Source: Mycolicibacterium poriferae
GTDB lineage: Bacteria; Actinomycetota; Actinomycetes; Mycobacteriales; Mycobacteriaceae
Assembly: GCF_010728325.1 (NCBI RefSeq)
Contig: NZ_AP022570.1
Coordinates: forward strand, 1,240,001-1,304,000
DNA: 64,000 bases
Reading direction: 5' to 3'
In this document: positions 1-9,687 of the stretch, piece after piece
Layout of the letters: every line of letters begins with the position of its first letter
Numbering within the stretch: position 1 is the stretch's first letter
Program-made: the position numbers and the translations under genes
The notes under the pieces: generated by a model
Told to the model about the DNA's origin: nothing
Seen by the model: the letters and a program-made list of their open reading frames with translations, nothing else
The model's database searches: none

Positions 1-80
1 GGCGCAAGCGCATGTCGAAGAAGAAGCACCGCAAGCTGCTTCGTCGCACGCGGGTGCAGCGCAGAAAACTGGGCAAGTAG
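1..80 (+). CDS. Small ribosomal subunit protein bS22 (C-terminal part, truncated by window edge)
   Basis: Only the last 25 codons are inside the window, read from base 3 to the TAG ending at 80. They encode a very basic tail starting RKRMSKKKHRKLLRR and ending RKLGK. This matches the 33-residue mycobacterial protein of the Rv0500B type (AURKAIP1/COX24 domain), which was identified as a small-subunit ribosomal protein in mycobacterial ribosome structures. The tiny size, the extreme Lys/Arg content and the position just before the Rv0501-like gene support the call. The start codon is outside the window. Confidence 0.88.
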   Translation, partial: RKRMSKKKHRKLLRRTRVQRRKLGK

Positions 81-97
81 TCCGTTCGCCCGGCCGT

Positions 98-103
98 TAG
101 GCT
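98..103 (+). promoter_or_regulatory. Probable -10 box of a leaderless promoter
   Basis: TAGGCT fits the mycobacterial TANNNT -10 pattern and ends 6 nt before the ATG at 110, so transcription would start at or next to the initiation codon. It lies in the 29-bp gap after bS22, which suggests the epimerase-like gene has its own promoter. Confidence 0.45.
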
Positions 104-109
104 GACCGA

Positions 110-1219
110 ATGGATTCCGACGGTCGTCCCGGAGGCCGGTCTGTCGACGCGGACACTCCGGACGCCCGTGACCCGGTCGACTATCCGAAGGTCGTTCTGG
201 TCACCGGTGCCTGCCGATTCCTGGGCGGCTATCTGACCGCGCGACTGGCGCAGAATCCGCTGATCAATCATGTGATCGCGGTCGATGCGATCGCGCCGAG
301 CAAGGATCTGCTGCGCCGGATGGGGCGGGCCGAGTTCGTCCGCGCCGACATCCGCAATCCGTTCATCGCCAAGGTCATCCGCAACGGCGAGGTCGACACC
401 GTCGTGCACGCCGCCGCCGCGTCGTACGCCCCCCGCTCGGGTGGACGTGCCACGCTCAAGGAACTGAACGTGATGGGCGCCATCCAGCTGTTCGCGGCCT
501 GCCAGAAGGCGCCGTCGGTGCGCCGGGTGATCCTGAAGTCCACCTCTGAGGTGTACGGGTCCAGCGCCCGCGATCCAGTGCTGTTCGCCGAGAGCAGCAG
601 CCGGCGCAGGCCGCCCGGCGAGGGCTTCGCCCGCGACAGCATCGACATCGAGGGCTACGCGCGGGGGCTGGGCCGGCGCCGATCCGACATCGCGGTCACC
701 ATTCTGCGGCTGGCCAACATGATCGGTCCGGCGATGGACACGGCGCTGTCGCGCTACCTGGCGGGTCCCGTGGTGCCGACGGTCATCGGTCACGACGCCC
801 GGATACAGCTGCTGCACGAACAGGACGCGCTCGGGGCGCTGGAGCGGGCCACGATGGCCGGCAAGGCCGGCACCTTCAACGTGGGCGCGGCGGGCATCAT
901 CATGATGAGCCAGGCGATCCGCCGGGCCGGGCGCCTGGCGCTGCCCGTGCCGCGTTCGGCGCTGGTGGCCGTCGATTCGCTGTGGCGCGCCACCCGCAAC
1001 ACCGAACTGGACCGCGAGCAGCTCGACTACCTCAGCTACGGCCGGGTGATGGACACCACCCGCATGCGCACCGAGTTGGGCTACACCACCAAGTGGACGA
1101 CGGTGGAAGCGTTCGACGACTATGTGCGGGGCCGCGGACTGACACCCATCGTCGATCCGCTCTGGGTGCGCTCCGTGGAGGAACGCGCCGTGGCGGCGGC
1201 GCAGCGCTGGGGACGCTAG
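110..1219 (+). CDS. NAD-dependent epimerase/dehydratase family protein (Rv0501/GalE2-like, atypical SDR)
   Basis: A 369-residue extended-SDR protein. After about 27 disordered residues comes a beta strand and the nucleotide-binding loop TGACRFLGG (near residues 32-40). Around residue 143 the STSEVYG segment corresponds to the SSxxVYG motif of sugar epimerases. The expected YxxxK catalytic motif is altered: the aligned segment reads EGYARGLGR, so Tyr is kept but the Lys position is Leu. The name galE2 used for homologues is therefore doubtful, and a structural or non-redox role, or another substrate, is possible. The next gene is an acyltransferase 50 bp downstream in the same direction. The start is the only ATG that follows the -10-like TAGGCT directly. 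Family assignment is firm; substrate is unknown. Confidence 0.85.
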   Translation: MDSDGRPGGRSVDADTPDARDPVDYPKVVLVTGACRFLGGYLTARLAQNPLINHVIAVDAIAPSKDLLRRMGRAEFVRADIRNPFIAKVIRNGEVDTVVHAAAASYAPRSGGRATLKELNVMGAIQLFAACQKAPSVRRVILKSTSEVYGSSARDPVLFAESSSRRRPPGEGFARDSIDIEGYARGLGRRRSDIAVTILRLANMIGPAMDTALSRYLAGPVVPTVIGHDARIQLLHEQDALGALERATMAGKAGTFNVGAAGIIMMSQAIRRAGRLALPVPRSALVAVDSLWRATRNTELDREQLDYLSYGRVMDTTRMRTELGYTTKWTTVEAFDDYVRGRGLTPIVDPLWVRSVEERAVAAAQRWGR

Positions 1220-1269
1220 ACTCTTAGGCCGAAGCGGGTCCGGGGGGACTCTGGGAGAGGGTAACGACG

Positions 1270-2340
1270 GTGGCGGGTGAGCCGAAGGCGAAAGTTATTC
1301 CGCTGCACTCGAATTCGGGTCGAGGTGCGGCGCAGCGTCGTGCCGCGGCGCAGCGCGCTGACGCCGCGCGGCGGCACCCGTCGCTGTTGACCGACCCGAC
1401 CGGACGCGCTTCGGCCGAGGAGATCGCCGCGGTGGTCCGCGAGATCGACCAGCACCGGCCCGGATCCCCGGGCGCACCCGAGGGCGACACCACACCCACC
1501 GAGCTGGCCAAGCGTATCGCTGCGGCCGCCGACTTCCTGCGCAAGCGGATGATGGGTGACTACACCGTCGACGAGTTCGGCTTCGATCCGCACCTCAACG
1601 ACGCAATCTTTCTTCCTTTGCTGAGAGTCTTCTTCAACAACTGGTTCCGGGTCGAGGTCAGCGGCGTCGAGAACCTGCCGGAGACCGGTGCCGCGCTGGT
1701 CGTCGCCAACCACGCGGGCGTGCTGCCGTTCGACGGTCTGATGACGCAGGTCGCGGTGCGGGACAAGCACCCCGCCCACCGCGATCTGCGGCTGCTGGCC
1801 GCCGACATGGTGTTCGACATGCCGATGGTGGGCCAGGCCGCTCGCAAGGCCGGACACACGATGGCCTGCACCGACGACGCGCACCGGCTGCTGGCCGCCG
1901 GCGAGCTCACCGCAGTGTTCCCCGAGGGTTACAAGGGGCTCGGCAAGCACTTCAAGGACCGCTACAAGCTGCAGCGATTCGGCCGCGGCGGCTTCGTGTC
2001 GGCGGCACTGCGCAGCCGGGCGCCGATCGTGCCGTGTTCGATCGTCGGCTCCGAGGAGATCTACCCGATGGTCGCCGACGTCAAGTTGCTGGCGCGGCTG
2101 CTGGGACTGCCGTACTTCCCGGTGACCCCGTTGTTCCCGCTGGCCGGCCCGCTGGGCGTGGTGCCGCTGCCGTCGAAGTGGCACATCCAGTTCGGCGAGC
2201 CCATCGACACCGCCGACTACGACGAGTCCGCCGCCGAGGACCCGATGGTCACCTTCGAGCTGACCGACCAGGTGCGCGAGACCATCCAGCAGACGCTGTA
2301 CCAGCTGCTGGCCAACCGCCGCAACATGTTCCTGGGCTGA
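1270..2340 (+). CDS. Lysophospholipid acyltransferase family protein (PlsC-like, Rv0502 type)
   Basis: A 356-residue protein starting with GTG. The first 120 residues are charged and Ala-rich, with no clear family match. The PlsC/AGPAT domain follows: ANHAGVLPFD (near residue 150) is the catalytic HX4D block, here N-H-x4-P-F-D, and FPEGYKGLGK (near 219) is the substrate-binding FPEG block. Such enzymes move acyl groups onto glycerol-phosphate or related lipid acceptors at the membrane. The protein resembles Rv0502, whose exact acceptor is not established. It lies downstream of the epimerase-like gene and converges with the dehydratase-like gene, with a gap of only 6 bp. No terminator hairpin is apparent there. 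Confidence 0.85.
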   Translation: MAGEPKAKVIPLHSNSGRGAAQRRAAAQRADAARRHPSLLTDPTGRASAEEIAAVVREIDQHRPGSPGAPEGDTTPTELAKRIAAAADFLRKRMMGDYTVDEFGFDPHLNDAIFLPLLRVFFNNWFRVEVSGVENLPETGAALVVANHAGVLPFDGLMTQVAVRDKHPAHRDLRLLAADMVFDMPMVGQAARKAGHTMACTDDAHRLLAAGELTAVFPEGYKGLGKHFKDRYKLQRFGRGGFVSAALRSRAPIVPCSIVGSEEIYPMVADVKLLARLLGLPYFPVTPLFPLAGPLGVVPLPSKWHIQFGEPIDTADYDESAAEDPMVTFELTDQVRETIQQTLYQLLANRRNMFLG

Positions 2341-2346
2341 CGCCGG

Positions 2347-2877
2347 TTACTTTTGCCCAGCAACGAACTTCGACAGCGCGGCGGTGTCCCGCCCCGCCGC
2401 GATCTTGGCGGTCAGTTCGTCGGCCTCGGTATCGGACTCGGCCTCGCCCATGACGGTGACGATGCTGGTGATCACGGGCTCGCCGTTGTCGTCGGTGACC
2501 TCGCCGCGGATCTCGGTCAGCACCGCACCGTGTGACTCGGTCACCGAGTCGAGGTAGGAGTCGAACCACAGCTTGTCCCCGGCCAGGATGGGCCGGTGGA
2601 AGACCAGCTTCTGATCCCGGTGCAGCACCCGCTGCATGTTGATGGGCAGGTCGAACTGGTTGAAGATCTCCTGCTGGACCCGGCGGCCCGCCACCGCCAT
2701 GAACGTCAGCGAGGCGATCAGCGCGTCGTGGCCGCACTCTCGGGCCGCGTCCTCGGTGAAGTGCGCCGGATGGTCGTCCTTGACCGCGCGGGCGAACTCG
2801 CGGATCTTCTCGCGGTCGACCTCGAAGTAGTCGGGGTACCGGTAGTGGGTCCCGATGATGTTCTCAGCGATGCTCAA
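2347..2877 (-). CDS. FAS1-like / HadA-family (3R)-hydroxyacyl dehydratase-like protein (Rv0504c type)
   Basis: A 176-residue single hot-dog-fold protein of the MaoC_dehydrat_N (UPF0336) type, related to HadA and HadC, the substrate-binding subunits of mycobacterial FAS-II dehydratases. The central stretch with [17 protein letters not shown] and [14 protein letters not shown] is typical: an LHxxQ-like segment, then a gate-strand P-I-L-AGD. Homologues pair with a catalytic MaoC partner, and none is encoded next to it. The start used is TTG at 2877, because the protein begins [13 protein letters not shown] exactly as this family does and no ATG or GTG precedes it in frame. A role in acyl-chain elongation is likely from family knowledge; the partner and substrate are unknown. 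Confidence 0.8.
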   Translation of the reverse strand: MSIAENIIGTHYRYPDYFEVDREKIREFARAVKDDHPAHFTEDAARECGHDALIASLTFMAVAGRRVQQEIFNQFDLPINMQRVLHRDQKLVFHRPILAGDKLWFDSYLDSVTESHGAVLTEIRGEVTDDNGEPVITSIVTVMGEAESDTEADELTAKIAAGRDTAALSKFVAGQK

Positions 2878-2890
2878 TTCGGCGTCGTCC

Positions 2891-2943
2891 CGTCGTGTCG
2901 AAGTGGCCCGTCATGTTGAAGGGGCCGTCGTGTTGAAGTAGCC
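2891..2943. repeat. Three imperfect 17-18 bp tandem repeats in intergenic DNA
   Basis: The units CGTCGTGTCGAAGTGGCC, CGTCATGTTGAAGGGGC and CGTCGTGTTGAAGTAGCC follow each other directly between the divergently spaced reading frames 2877(-) and 2993(-). They sit upstream of the dehydratase-like gene, so they could lie in its leader or promoter. No function is evident. Confidence 0.6.
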
Positions 2944-2992
2944 GCGTCTCGAGGTGGCGCGAGCCTATCAGCGCCGGTCCGGCCGACCCCGG

Positions 2993-3883
2993 TCAACGTT
3001 CCTGCCGGCGCGACACCACCGCCGCGAGGGCGCCCCCGGCGGCGCCCAGAGCGAGCGCCGACGGCACCCCGATGCGGGCCGCCTTGCGTGCGGTCCGGAA
3101 ATCGCGGATCTCCCAGCCCCGCTGGCGGGCGATGTCGCGCAGGTCGGCGTCGGGGTTGATCGCCACCGCCGTGCCGACCAGCGACAGCATCGGCACGTCG
3201 TTGAAGCTGTCCGAATAGGCCGTGCAGCGGCGCAGGTTGAGACCTTCCCGGATCGCCAGCGACCGCACCGCGTGCGCCTTGCCGGTGCCGTGCAGGATGT
3301 CGCCCACCAGCCGTCCGGTGAACACCCCGTCCACCGACTCGGCGACCGTGCCCAGCGCACCGGTCAGACCCAGCCGGCGCGCGATCGTGTCCGCGAGCTC
3401 GAACGGGGTGGCCGTGACCAGCCACACCTGCTGGCCGGCGTCGAGGTGCATCTGCGCCAGCTCGCGCGTGCCGGGCCAGATCTTGTCGGCGATGATCTCG
3501 TCGTAGATCTCCTCGCCGAGCTCGACCAGCTCGGCGGTCGAGCGGCCCTCGATGAACGACAGCGCCTTGCGCCGGCCCGCGGCGACGTCCTCGCTGCTCT
3601 CCCGTCCGGTCAACTGGAACTTTGCCTGCGCGAGCGCGAAGCGGGCGAGGTCCTTGTAGGTGAAGTACTCGCGGGCGGCCAGCCCGCGGGCGAAGTGCAC
3701 CAGCGACGAGCCGTGCACCAGCGTGTTGTCGACGTCGAAAAACGCCGCGGCGGTCAGATCCGGCGGCGGCGGCGCGGGGGACTCGATCGGGAAGCTGTGC
3801 GTGTCGGCGGCGACGTCCGCGCTGGCCTCGCCGGCGAGCCGCTGCGCGTCGAACGCGATCTCAGGTCCACCGGTATCGGACAC
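2993..3883 (-). CDS. serB1: HAD-IB family phosphatase (SerB1-like)
   Basis: A 296-residue HAD hydrolase starting with GTG. Motif I is [13 protein letters not shown] (near residues 47-59), giving the DxDN(T) nucleophile and acid pair. Motif II is VTATPFEL and motif IV is [11 protein letters not shown], so the catalytic set is complete. The protein ends in a hydrophobic segment ([17 protein letters not shown]) followed by basic residues, consistent with a C-terminal membrane anchor. Homologues are called SerB1 (Rv0505c) or HAD-SF-IB hydrolases; true phosphoserine phosphatase activity is not proven for this branch. The M. tuberculosis neighbours mmpS2/mmpL2 are absent, and a glutaredoxin gene is directly divergent, only 39 bp away. 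Confidence 0.85.
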   Translation of the reverse strand: MSDTGGPEIAFDAQRLAGEASADVAADTHSFPIESPAPPPPDLTAAAFFDVDNTLVHGSSLVHFARGLAAREYFTYKDLARFALAQAKFQLTGRESSEDVAAGRRKALSFIEGRSTAELVELGEEIYDEIIADKIWPGTRELAQMHLDAGQQVWLVTATPFELADTIARRLGLTGALGTVAESVDGVFTGRLVGDILHGTGKAHAVRSLAIREGLNLRRCTAYSDSFNDVPMLSLVGTAVAINPDADLRDIARQRGWEIRDFRTARKAARIGVPSALALGAAGGALAAVVSRRQER

Positions 3884-3922
3884 GGCTACAACATTAGGAC
3901 ACCTGGCGGGGATACTGGCGAG

Positions 3923-4177
3923 GTGGATCGACAGGTGCGGTTGCTGACCCGGGAAGGGTGCCCGATGTGTGCCACCGCGGCCGGCCGGCTCGACGAGCTG
4001 GCCGCCGAACTGGGGTTCTCCTGGACATCCACCGACGTCGACGCCGCCGCGGCGGCCGGGGATGCCGCGCTACGCGCCGAATACGGCGACCGTCTGCCGG
4101 TGGTGCTGCTCGACGGTGTCGAGCACAGCTACTGGGAGGTCGATGAGCAGCGACTGCGGGCCGACCTCGCCCGATGA
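3923..4177 (+). CDS. Glutaredoxin-like protein (Rv0508 type)
   Basis: An 84-residue thioredoxin-fold protein. The redox motif CPMC sits near the N-terminus (about residue 13), followed by an Ala-rich helix, a cis-Pro segment LPVVLLDG near residue 59, and the C-terminal helix. This is the compact NrdH/glutaredoxin-like form typical of actinobacteria. The start is GTG at 3923, the last in-frame candidate before the conserved [11 protein letters not shown] segment. The gene sits just upstream of hemA (86 bp), divergent from the SerB1-like gene. Placement beside hemA is conserved in mycobacteria, but no functional link is shown by the sequence. Confidence 0.85.
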   Translation: MDRQVRLLTREGCPMCATAAGRLDELAAELGFSWTSTDVDAAAAAGDAALRAEYGDRLPVVLLDGVEHSYWEVDEQRLRADLAR

Positions 4178-4203
4178 GGACCCAGGAGAACGATCGAGCA
4201 AAT

Positions 4204-4233
4204 TTGGTAGCCCAGCTGGTTAACGACTACCTT
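4204..4233 (+). promoter_or_regulatory. Candidate promoter upstream of hemA
   Basis: TTGGTA (4204-4209) and TACCTT (4228-4233) are 18 bp apart and fit weak -35/-10 elements. GGTAG/CTACC also form short inverted arms. No Rex-type TTGTG-N8-CACAA site is present in the gap. A GGTGGTGAGG purine stretch precedes the hemA ATG. Confidence 0.28.
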
Positions 4234-4263
4234 TGGACACGTGCTTAGCGTGGTGGTGAGGCC

Positions 4264-5607
4264 ATGAGCGTGTTGCTTTTCGGCGTCTCGCACCGCAGCG
4301 CGCCGGTGTCGGTGCTGGAACGGCTGAGCACCGACGAATCCGACCAGGCCAAGATCCTCGATCGGGTGCTGCAGTCGTCACTGGTCACCGAGGCGATGGT
4401 GCTGTCGACCTGCAACCGGGTCGAGGTCTACGCCGTGGTCGAGGCCTTCCACGGTGGGCTCTCGGTCATCGGCAACGTGCTCTCCGACATCTCCGGGATG
4501 TCCCTGCAGGATCTCACCAAGTACGCCTACGTCCGGTACGCCGAAGCCGCCGTCGAGCACCTGTTCGCCGTGGCCAGTGGGCTGGACTCGGCCGTCATCG
4601 GTGAGCAGCAGGTCCTGGGCCAGGTGCGCCGCTCCTATGCGGCCGCCGAGGCCAACCAGACCGTCGGGCGCACGCTGCACGAACTGTCACAGCGCGCCCT
4701 GTCCGTGGGCAAGCGGGTGCATTCGGAGACCGGCATCGACTCCGCAGGGGCGTCGGTGGTGTCGGTCGCGCTGGGCATCGCCGAAGAGCGGCTGGGATCG
4801 CTGGTCGGCCGCAGCGCCGTCGTGGTGGGCGCCGGTTCGATGGGGGCGCTGGCCGCCCACCAGCTGATCCGCGCGGGCGTGGCCCGCATCCACGTGGTGA
4901 ACCGCACGCTGCCCCGGGCCACCCGGCTCGCCGAGATCATCCGCGGGCACGGTGCCGACGCCGAGGCGTTCCCGTTCGACCATCTACCGCCGCTGCTGTC
5001 CGATGCCGATGTCGTGGTCAGTTGCACCGGCGCGGTCCGCCCGGTCGTCTCGCTGGCCGATGTGCACCGCGGCATGGCCCACGTGCACACCCCCAAGAAG
5101 CTCGTGATCTGCGACCTCGGGATGCCGCGCGACGTGGACCCCGCGGTGGCCGGGCTGCCCGACGTGGTCGTCGTCGACATGGACCGCATCCAGCGTGAGC
5201 CGTCGGCGCGCGCCGCGGCCGCCGACGCCGACGCCGCCCGCGCCATCGTCGCCGCCGAGGTCGCCAGCTACCTGGCCGGTCAGCGGATGGCCGAGGTCAC
5301 CCCGACGGTCACCGCGTTGCGCCAGCGCGCCGCCGACGTCGTGGAAGCGGAGATGCTGCGGCTGGACAACCGGCTCCCCGGGCTGGACGCTGCGCATCGC
5401 GACGAGGTGGCCAACACGGTGCGCCGCGTCGTCGACAAGTTGCTGCACGCGCCCACGGTGCGGGTCAAGCAACTGGCGAGTGCGCCCGGCGGCGACAGCT
5501 ACGCCGAGGCGCTGCGCGAACTGTTCGAACTCGACCAGCAGGCCGTCGACGCGGTCGCTGCTGGCGAACTACCCCTGGTGGCAACCGATCTCGACAAGAC
5601 AGACTGA
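4264..5607 (+). CDS. hemA: Glutamyl-tRNA reductase
   Basis: A 447-residue enzyme that reduces glutamyl-tRNA(Glu) to glutamate-1-semialdehyde, the first step of the C5 tetrapyrrole pathway. The catalytic Cys is in [11 protein letters not shown] (near residue 50). The conserved substrate-binding stretch [23 protein letters not shown] is present. The NADPH Rossmann loop is [16 protein letters not shown], and the C-terminal dimerisation helices follow. Length is normal for actinobacteria. It heads the hemA-hemC-hemD-hemB run. The partner HemL, which uses its product, is encoded 14 kb downstream in this same window. Confidence 0.97.
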   Translation: MSVLLFGVSHRSAPVSVLERLSTDESDQAKILDRVLQSSLVTEAMVLSTCNRVEVYAVVEAFHGGLSVIGNVLSDISGMSLQDLTKYAYVRYAEAAVEHLFAVASGLDSAVIGEQQVLGQVRRSYAAAEANQTVGRTLHELSQRALSVGKRVHSETGIDSAGASVVSVALGIAEERLGSLVGRSAVVVGAGSMGALAAHQLIRAGVARIHVVNRTLPRATRLAEIIRGHGADAEAFPFDHLPPLLSDADVVVSCTGAVRPVVSLADVHRGMAHVHTPKKLVICDLGMPRDVDPAVAGLPDVVVVDMDRIQREPSARAAAADADAARAIVAAEVASYLAGQRMAEVTPTVTALRQRAADVVEAEMLRLDNRLPGLDAAHRDEVANTVRRVVDKLLHAPTVRVKQLASAPGGDSYAEALRELFELDQQAVDAVAAGELPLVATDLDKTD

Positions 5608-5644
5608 CCCCGCCGCGCCTGCAGGGCCGGCCGAAGGACATCAC

Positions 5645-6580
5645 GTGATCCGCATAGGCACCCGAGGCAGCCTGCTGGCCACCACCCAGGCCGGCGTCGT
5701 GCGCGACGCCCTCGTGGCCAACGGGCACGACGCCGAACTGGTGATCGTGTCCACCGCCGGTGACCGCTCCAGCGCGCCGATCGCCGAGATCGGCGTCGGG
5801 GTGTTCACCGCGGCGCTGCGCGAGGCCATCGCCGACAACACCGTCGACATGGCGGTGCACTCCTACAAAGATTTGCCCACCGCTCAGGATCCGCGGTTCG
5901 TGATTCCGGCGATCCCGGTGCGCGAGGACGCCCGTGACGCGTTGGTGGCCCGCGACGGACTGGTGCTCGGGGAGTTGCCGGCCGGCTCGGTGATCGGCAC
6001 CTCGTCCCCGCGGCGGGCGGCACAGCTTAAAGCACTGGGTCTCGGTTTGGAAATCCGCCCCCTACGAGGCAACCTAGATACCAGGTTGAACAGGGTAAGC
6101 AGCGGTGATCTCGACGCCGTCGTCGTGGCCCGGGCGGGTTTGGCTCGCATCGGACGTCTCGACGCGGTCACCGAGGCGCTGGAGCCGGTGCAGATGTTGC
6201 CGGCGCCGGCCCAAGGTGCGCTCGCGGTCGAGTGCCGTGCCGGCGACACCGAGCTCGCGGAACTGTTGGCGGAACTAGACGACGCCGACACCCGCGCAGC
6301 GGTCACCGCCGAGCGAACCTTGCTGGCCGAACTGGAGGCGGGTTGCTCCGCACCGGTGGGCGCGATTGCCGAGGTGGTCGAGTCGATCGATGAGGACGGC
6401 CGCGTCTTCGAAGAGCTGTCGCTGCGCGGCTGCGTGGCGACGCTAGACGGATCCGATGTGATCCGCGCGTCCGGAATCGGCGAACCCGGGCGGGCACGAG
6501 AGCTGGGGCTCTCGGTGGCCGCGGAGTTGTTCGAGCTGGGCGCGCGCGATCTGTTGGACGAACGCGGGAGAGACAGATGA
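5645..6580 (+). CDS. hemC: Porphobilinogen deaminase (hydroxymethylbilane synthase)
   Basis: A 311-residue enzyme that joins four porphobilinogens into hydroxymethylbilane. It starts at GTG 5645, giving the family's typical N-terminus [15 protein letters not shown]; longer in-frame upstream reading has no family match. The dipyrromethane cofactor is attached to the Cys in [11 protein letters not shown] (near residue 235). The Arg-rich substrate loop [11 protein letters not shown] and the HSYKDLPT segment are intact. Its TGA overlaps the hemD ATG (ATGA), indicating translational coupling. The 37-bp gap after hemA contains no visible terminator, so the genes are probably cotranscribed. Confidence 0.96.
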   Translation: MIRIGTRGSLLATTQAGVVRDALVANGHDAELVIVSTAGDRSSAPIAEIGVGVFTAALREAIADNTVDMAVHSYKDLPTAQDPRFVIPAIPVREDARDALVARDGLVLGELPAGSVIGTSSPRRAAQLKALGLGLEIRPLRGNLDTRLNRVSSGDLDAVVVARAGLARIGRLDAVTEALEPVQMLPAPAQGALAVECRAGDTELAELLAELDDADTRAAVTAERTLLAELEAGCSAPVGAIAEVVESIDEDGRVFEELSLRGCVATLDGSDVIRASGIGEPGRARELGLSVAAELFELGARDLLDERGRDR

Positions 6581-8274
6581 CTCGCCAGATGAGCATGCGG
6601 GGGCGTAAGGGCAAGCCCGGCCGCATCACTTTCGTCGGCTCCGGACCCGGGGACCCGGGTCTGTTGACCGCCCGAGCCCGCACCGTGCTGGCGCACGCCG
6701 CCCTGGTGTTCACCGATCCCGACGTACCCGAGGCGGTGCTGGGCCTCGTCGGCGCCGAACTGCCGCCGCAGTCGGGTCCGCTGCCGGAGGCGGCCACCAA
6801 GAGTGACAAGTCGGGCGGCACCGACCCGAGCGGGGCCGGCGCCGAGCAGACCGCTGATGCGGTCATCCCGGGCGGGCCCGACGTGCGCCCTGCCCTCGGT
6901 GACCCCGCCGAGGTCGCCAAGACACTGGCCAACGAGGCCAAGGCAGGCGCCGACGTCGTCCGCCTGGTCGCCGGTGACCCGCTGTCGGTGGACTCGGTGA
7001 TCACCGAGGTCAACGTGGTGGCCAAGACGCAACTGGTCTTCGAGATCGTGCCGGGCCTGCCCGACACCACAGCGGTGCCCACCTACGCGGGCCTGCCTCT
7101 GGGTTCGGCGCACACCGTGGCCGACGTCCGCGGCGACGTGGACTGGGCGGCGCTCGCCGCTGCTCCCGGGCCGCTGATCCTGCACGCGACGGCGTCGCAT
7201 CTGCCCGAGGCCGCGCGCACCCTGATCGAGTACGGGCTGGCCGACACCACGCCCACCGTGGTCACCGCCCACGGCACCACCTGCCAGCAGCGCTCGCTGG
7301 AGACGACGCTGGCCGGGCTGCTGGACAAGAACACGCTCGCTGCCGCGGCGACCGACACCCCGCCCGCCGGTCCGCTGGCCGGGCCGCTGGTCGTCACGAT
7401 CGGCCGCACCGTCACCAACCGGGCCAAGCTGAACTGGTGGGAGAGCCGCTCACTGTACGGCTGGACGGTGCTGGTGCCGCGCACCAAGGACCAGGCCGGC
7501 GAGATGAGCGATCGCCTGGTCGGCCACGGCGCCCTGCCCATCGAGGTGCCGACCATCGCGGTCGAGCCGCCCCGCAGCCCCGCCCAGATGGAAAGGGCCG
7601 TCAAGGGTTTGGTCGACGGACGCTTCCAATGGGTGGTGTTCACCTCCACCAACGCGGTGCGCGCGGTGTGGGAGAAGTTCAACGAGTTCGGGCTGGACGC
7701 GCGGGCGTTCTCCGGGGTGAAGATCGCCTGTGTCGGCCAGGCCACCGCCGATCGGGTGCGGGCCTTCGGTATCAACCCCGAGCTGGTGCCCACCGGCGAG
7801 CAGTCCTCGCTGGGGCTGCTCGATGAATTCCCGCCCTACGACGACATTTTCGATCCGGTGAACCGGGTGCTGTTGCCACGCGCCGACATCGCCACCGAGA
7901 CGCTGGCCGAGGGGCTGCGCGAACGCGGTTGGGAGATCGAGGACGTCACCGCCTACCGGACCGTGCGCGCGGCGCCGCCCCCGGCGCACACCCGCGAGAT
8001 GATCAAGACCGGCGGCTTCGACGCGGTCTGCTTCACCTCGAGCTCGACGGTGCGCAACCTGGTCGGGATCGCCGGGAAGCCGCACGCCCGCACGATCGTG
8101 GCGTGCATCGGGCCCAAGACCGCCGAGACCGCAGCCGAATTCGGGTTGCGCGTCGACGTGCAGCCGGAGGTCGCCGCGGTGGGCCCGCTGGTGGAGGCGC
8201 TGGCCGAGCACGCCGCGCGGCTGCGGGCCGAGGGGGCGTTGCCGCCGCCGCGGAAGAAGAGCCGCCGCCGCTGA
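6577..8274 (+). CDS. hemD: Fused uroporphyrinogen methyltransferase-like / uroporphyrinogen-III synthase
   Basis: A 565-residue two-domain protein, the usual size for mycobacterial HemD. The N-terminal half (about residues 15-270) resembles CobA/SUMT tetrapyrrole methyltransferases, with the start motif [16 protein letters not shown]. The segment after it is divergent and carries an Ala/Gly/Asp-rich insertion, so methyltransferase activity is uncertain. The C-terminal half (about 285-555), beginning at the [16 protein letters not shown] region, is the HEM4 fold that cyclises hydroxymethylbilane to uroporphyrinogen III. The tail is basic (KKSRRR). It overlaps hemC by 4 bp and precedes hemB by 17 bp. 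Confidence 0.93.
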   Translation: MTRQMSMRGRKGKPGRITFVGSGPGDPGLLTARARTVLAHAALVFTDPDVPEAVLGLVGAELPPQSGPLPEAATKSDKSGGTDPSGAGAEQTADAVIPGGPDVRPALGDPAEVAKTLANEAKAGADVVRLVAGDPLSVDSVITEVNVVAKTQLVFEIVPGLPDTTAVPTYAGLPLGSAHTVADVRGDVDWAALAAAPGPLILHATASHLPEAARTLIEYGLADTTPTVVTAHGTTCQQRSLETTLAGLLDKNTLAAAATDTPPAGPLAGPLVVTIGRTVTNRAKLNWWESRSLYGWTVLVPRTKDQAGEMSDRLVGHGALPIEVPTIAVEPPRSPAQMERAVKGLVDGRFQWVVFTSTNAVRAVWEKFNEFGLDARAFSGVKIACVGQATADRVRAFGINPELVPTGEQSSLGLLDEFPPYDDIFDPVNRVLLPRADIATETLAEGLRERGWEIEDVTAYRTVRAAPPPAHTREMIKTGGFDAVCFTSSSTVRNLVGIAGKPHARTIVACIGPKTAETAAEFGLRVDVQPEVAAVGPLVEALAEHAARLRAEGALPPPRKKSRRR

Positions 8275-8291
8275 TCGTAGGAGCTGGCGCC

Positions 8292-9272
8292 ATGTCCTTC
8301 CCACGTCACCGTCCCCGGCGGCTGCGCTCCACCCCGGCCATGCGGCGGTTGGTCGCCCAGACCTCGCTGGAGCCACGGCATCTGGTGCTGCCGATGTTCG
8401 TCGCCGACGGAGTATCGGAACCCCGGCCGATCGGCTCCATGCCGGGTGTGGTGCAGCACACCCGGGACTCGCTGCGCCGAGCTGCCGCCGACGCGGTGGC
8501 GGCCGGAGTCGGCGGACTCATGCTGTTCGGTGTGCCCTGCGATGAGCACAAGGACCCCATGGGTTCGGCCGGGACCGATCCCGGTGGAATCCTCAACGTC
8601 GCGCTGCGCGACCTGCGCGCCGACGTTGGCGACGCCACCGTGCTGATGGCCGACACCTGCCTCGACGAGTTCACCGACCACGGCCACTGCGGCGTCGTCG
8701 ACGCGTCGGGCCGGGTGGACAACGACGCGACGAATGACCGCTACGTCGAACTCGCTGTGGCACAAGCAGAATCGGGTGCGCACGTGGTCAGTCCGAGCGG
8801 CATGATGGACGGTCAGGTGGCCGCCATCCGTGACGGTCTGGACGCCGCCGGGTTCATCGACACCGCGATCCTGGCCTACGCGGCGAAGTTCGCGTCCGGT
8901 TTCTACGGGCCGTTCCGCGAGGCCGTGGCCTCGAGCCTGGAGGGTGACCGGCGCACCTATCAGCAGGAACCGGGCAACGCGCGCGAAGCGGTGCACGAGG
9001 TGGACCTCGACATCGAGGAGGGTGCCGACCTGGTGATGGTCAAGCCCGCGATGGCCTACCTCGACATCGTCCGGGCCGCGGCCGACATCTCACCGGTTCC
9101 CGTTGCCGCATACCAGGTTTCCGGCGAGTACGCGATGATCAGTGCCGCCGCGGCCAACGGCTGGATCGACCTGCGCACCGTGGCGCTGGAGTCGCTGACC
9201 GGAATCCGCCGCGCCGGCGCGGACATCGTGCTGACCTACTGGGCCGCCGAGGCGGCCCGATGGCTGTCGTGA
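8292..9272 (+). CDS. hemB: Delta-aminolevulinic acid dehydratase (porphobilinogen synthase)
   Basis: A 326-residue enzyme that condenses two aminolevulinates into porphobilinogen. The two Schiff-base lysines lie in YAAKFASGFYGPF (near residue 200) and LVMVKPAMAYLD (near 252). The metal-site segment reads TCLDEFTDHGHCG: the first and third Cys of the zinc site are kept but the middle Cys is Asp, so a Mg-type or mixed site is likely rather than classical zinc. The start ATG 8292 follows the hemD stop closely. The coding end overlaps the next gene's ATG by 13 bp. Confidence 0.96.
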   Translation: MSFPRHRPRRLRSTPAMRRLVAQTSLEPRHLVLPMFVADGVSEPRPIGSMPGVVQHTRDSLRRAAADAVAAGVGGLMLFGVPCDEHKDPMGSAGTDPGGILNVALRDLRADVGDATVLMADTCLDEFTDHGHCGVVDASGRVDNDATNDRYVELAVAQAESGAHVVSPSGMMDGQVAAIRDGLDAAGFIDTAILAYAAKFASGFYGPFREAVASSLEGDRRTYQQEPGNAREAVHEVDLDIEEGADLVMVKPAMAYLDIVRAAADISPVPVAAYQVSGEYAMISAAAANGWIDLRTVALESLTGIRRAGADIVLTYWAAEAARWLS

Positions 9273-9682
9273 CCGAGCCGAGCGCACCCCCGGCACGACC
9301 GGTCGACGTCGACACCGCGTTCTGGCTGTGGGTGGTGGCGCTGCCGCTGATGGTGGCCGGCTACGTCATCGACCTGCTCGCCGCCGACTCGCGCCCGGAC
9401 GGACTGGTGATCGCGATCTCGCTGGTGTTCGTCGCGGTTCTCGCCGCCGTGGTCGCGACGTTCCTGTTCTTGATGCGGCAGGGTTATCGCTGGGCGCGCA
9501 CACTGCTCACCGGTGGGGCACTCGCGTCGGTGGTGTACTCGACGATGAACCTGTTCACCGGACAGCGGGCGATGCCCGTCGAGATCGGCTATTCCGCAGC
9601 GGCGATCTTCGGTTCGGTGCTCCTGGCCGGCGGGGTGTACCTGCTGCACCGCAAGGATGCCCACGAGTTCTTCAACCGGTGA
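9260..9682 (+). CDS. Four-helix membrane protein of unknown function
   Basis: A 140-residue hydrophobic protein. After a short polar N-terminus, VDVDTAFWLWVVALPLMVAGYVIDLL is the first of four predicted membrane helices (about residues 16-38, 47-70, 78-98, 108-130). The C-terminus is charged (HRKDAHEFFNR). The start ATG lies inside the 3' end of hemB (13-bp overlap), so expression is probably coupled to the hem operon. It occupies the position of Rv0513 and resembles the next protein in its opening VD(T/I)AFWL motif and topology, suggesting an old duplication. No catalytic motif is visible. Confidence 0.75.
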   Translation: MAVVTEPSAPPARPVDVDTAFWLWVVALPLMVAGYVIDLLAADSRPDGLVIAISLVFVAVLAAVVATFLFLMRQGYRWARTLLTGGALASVVYSTMNLFTGQRAMPVEIGYSAAAIFGSVLLAGGVYLLHRKDAHEFFNR

Positions 9683-9687
9683 TTGGT

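Noticed and set aside
4178..4263. Rex-type redox operator before hemA
   Set aside because: No TTGTG-N8-CACAA-like sequence is present in the gap.
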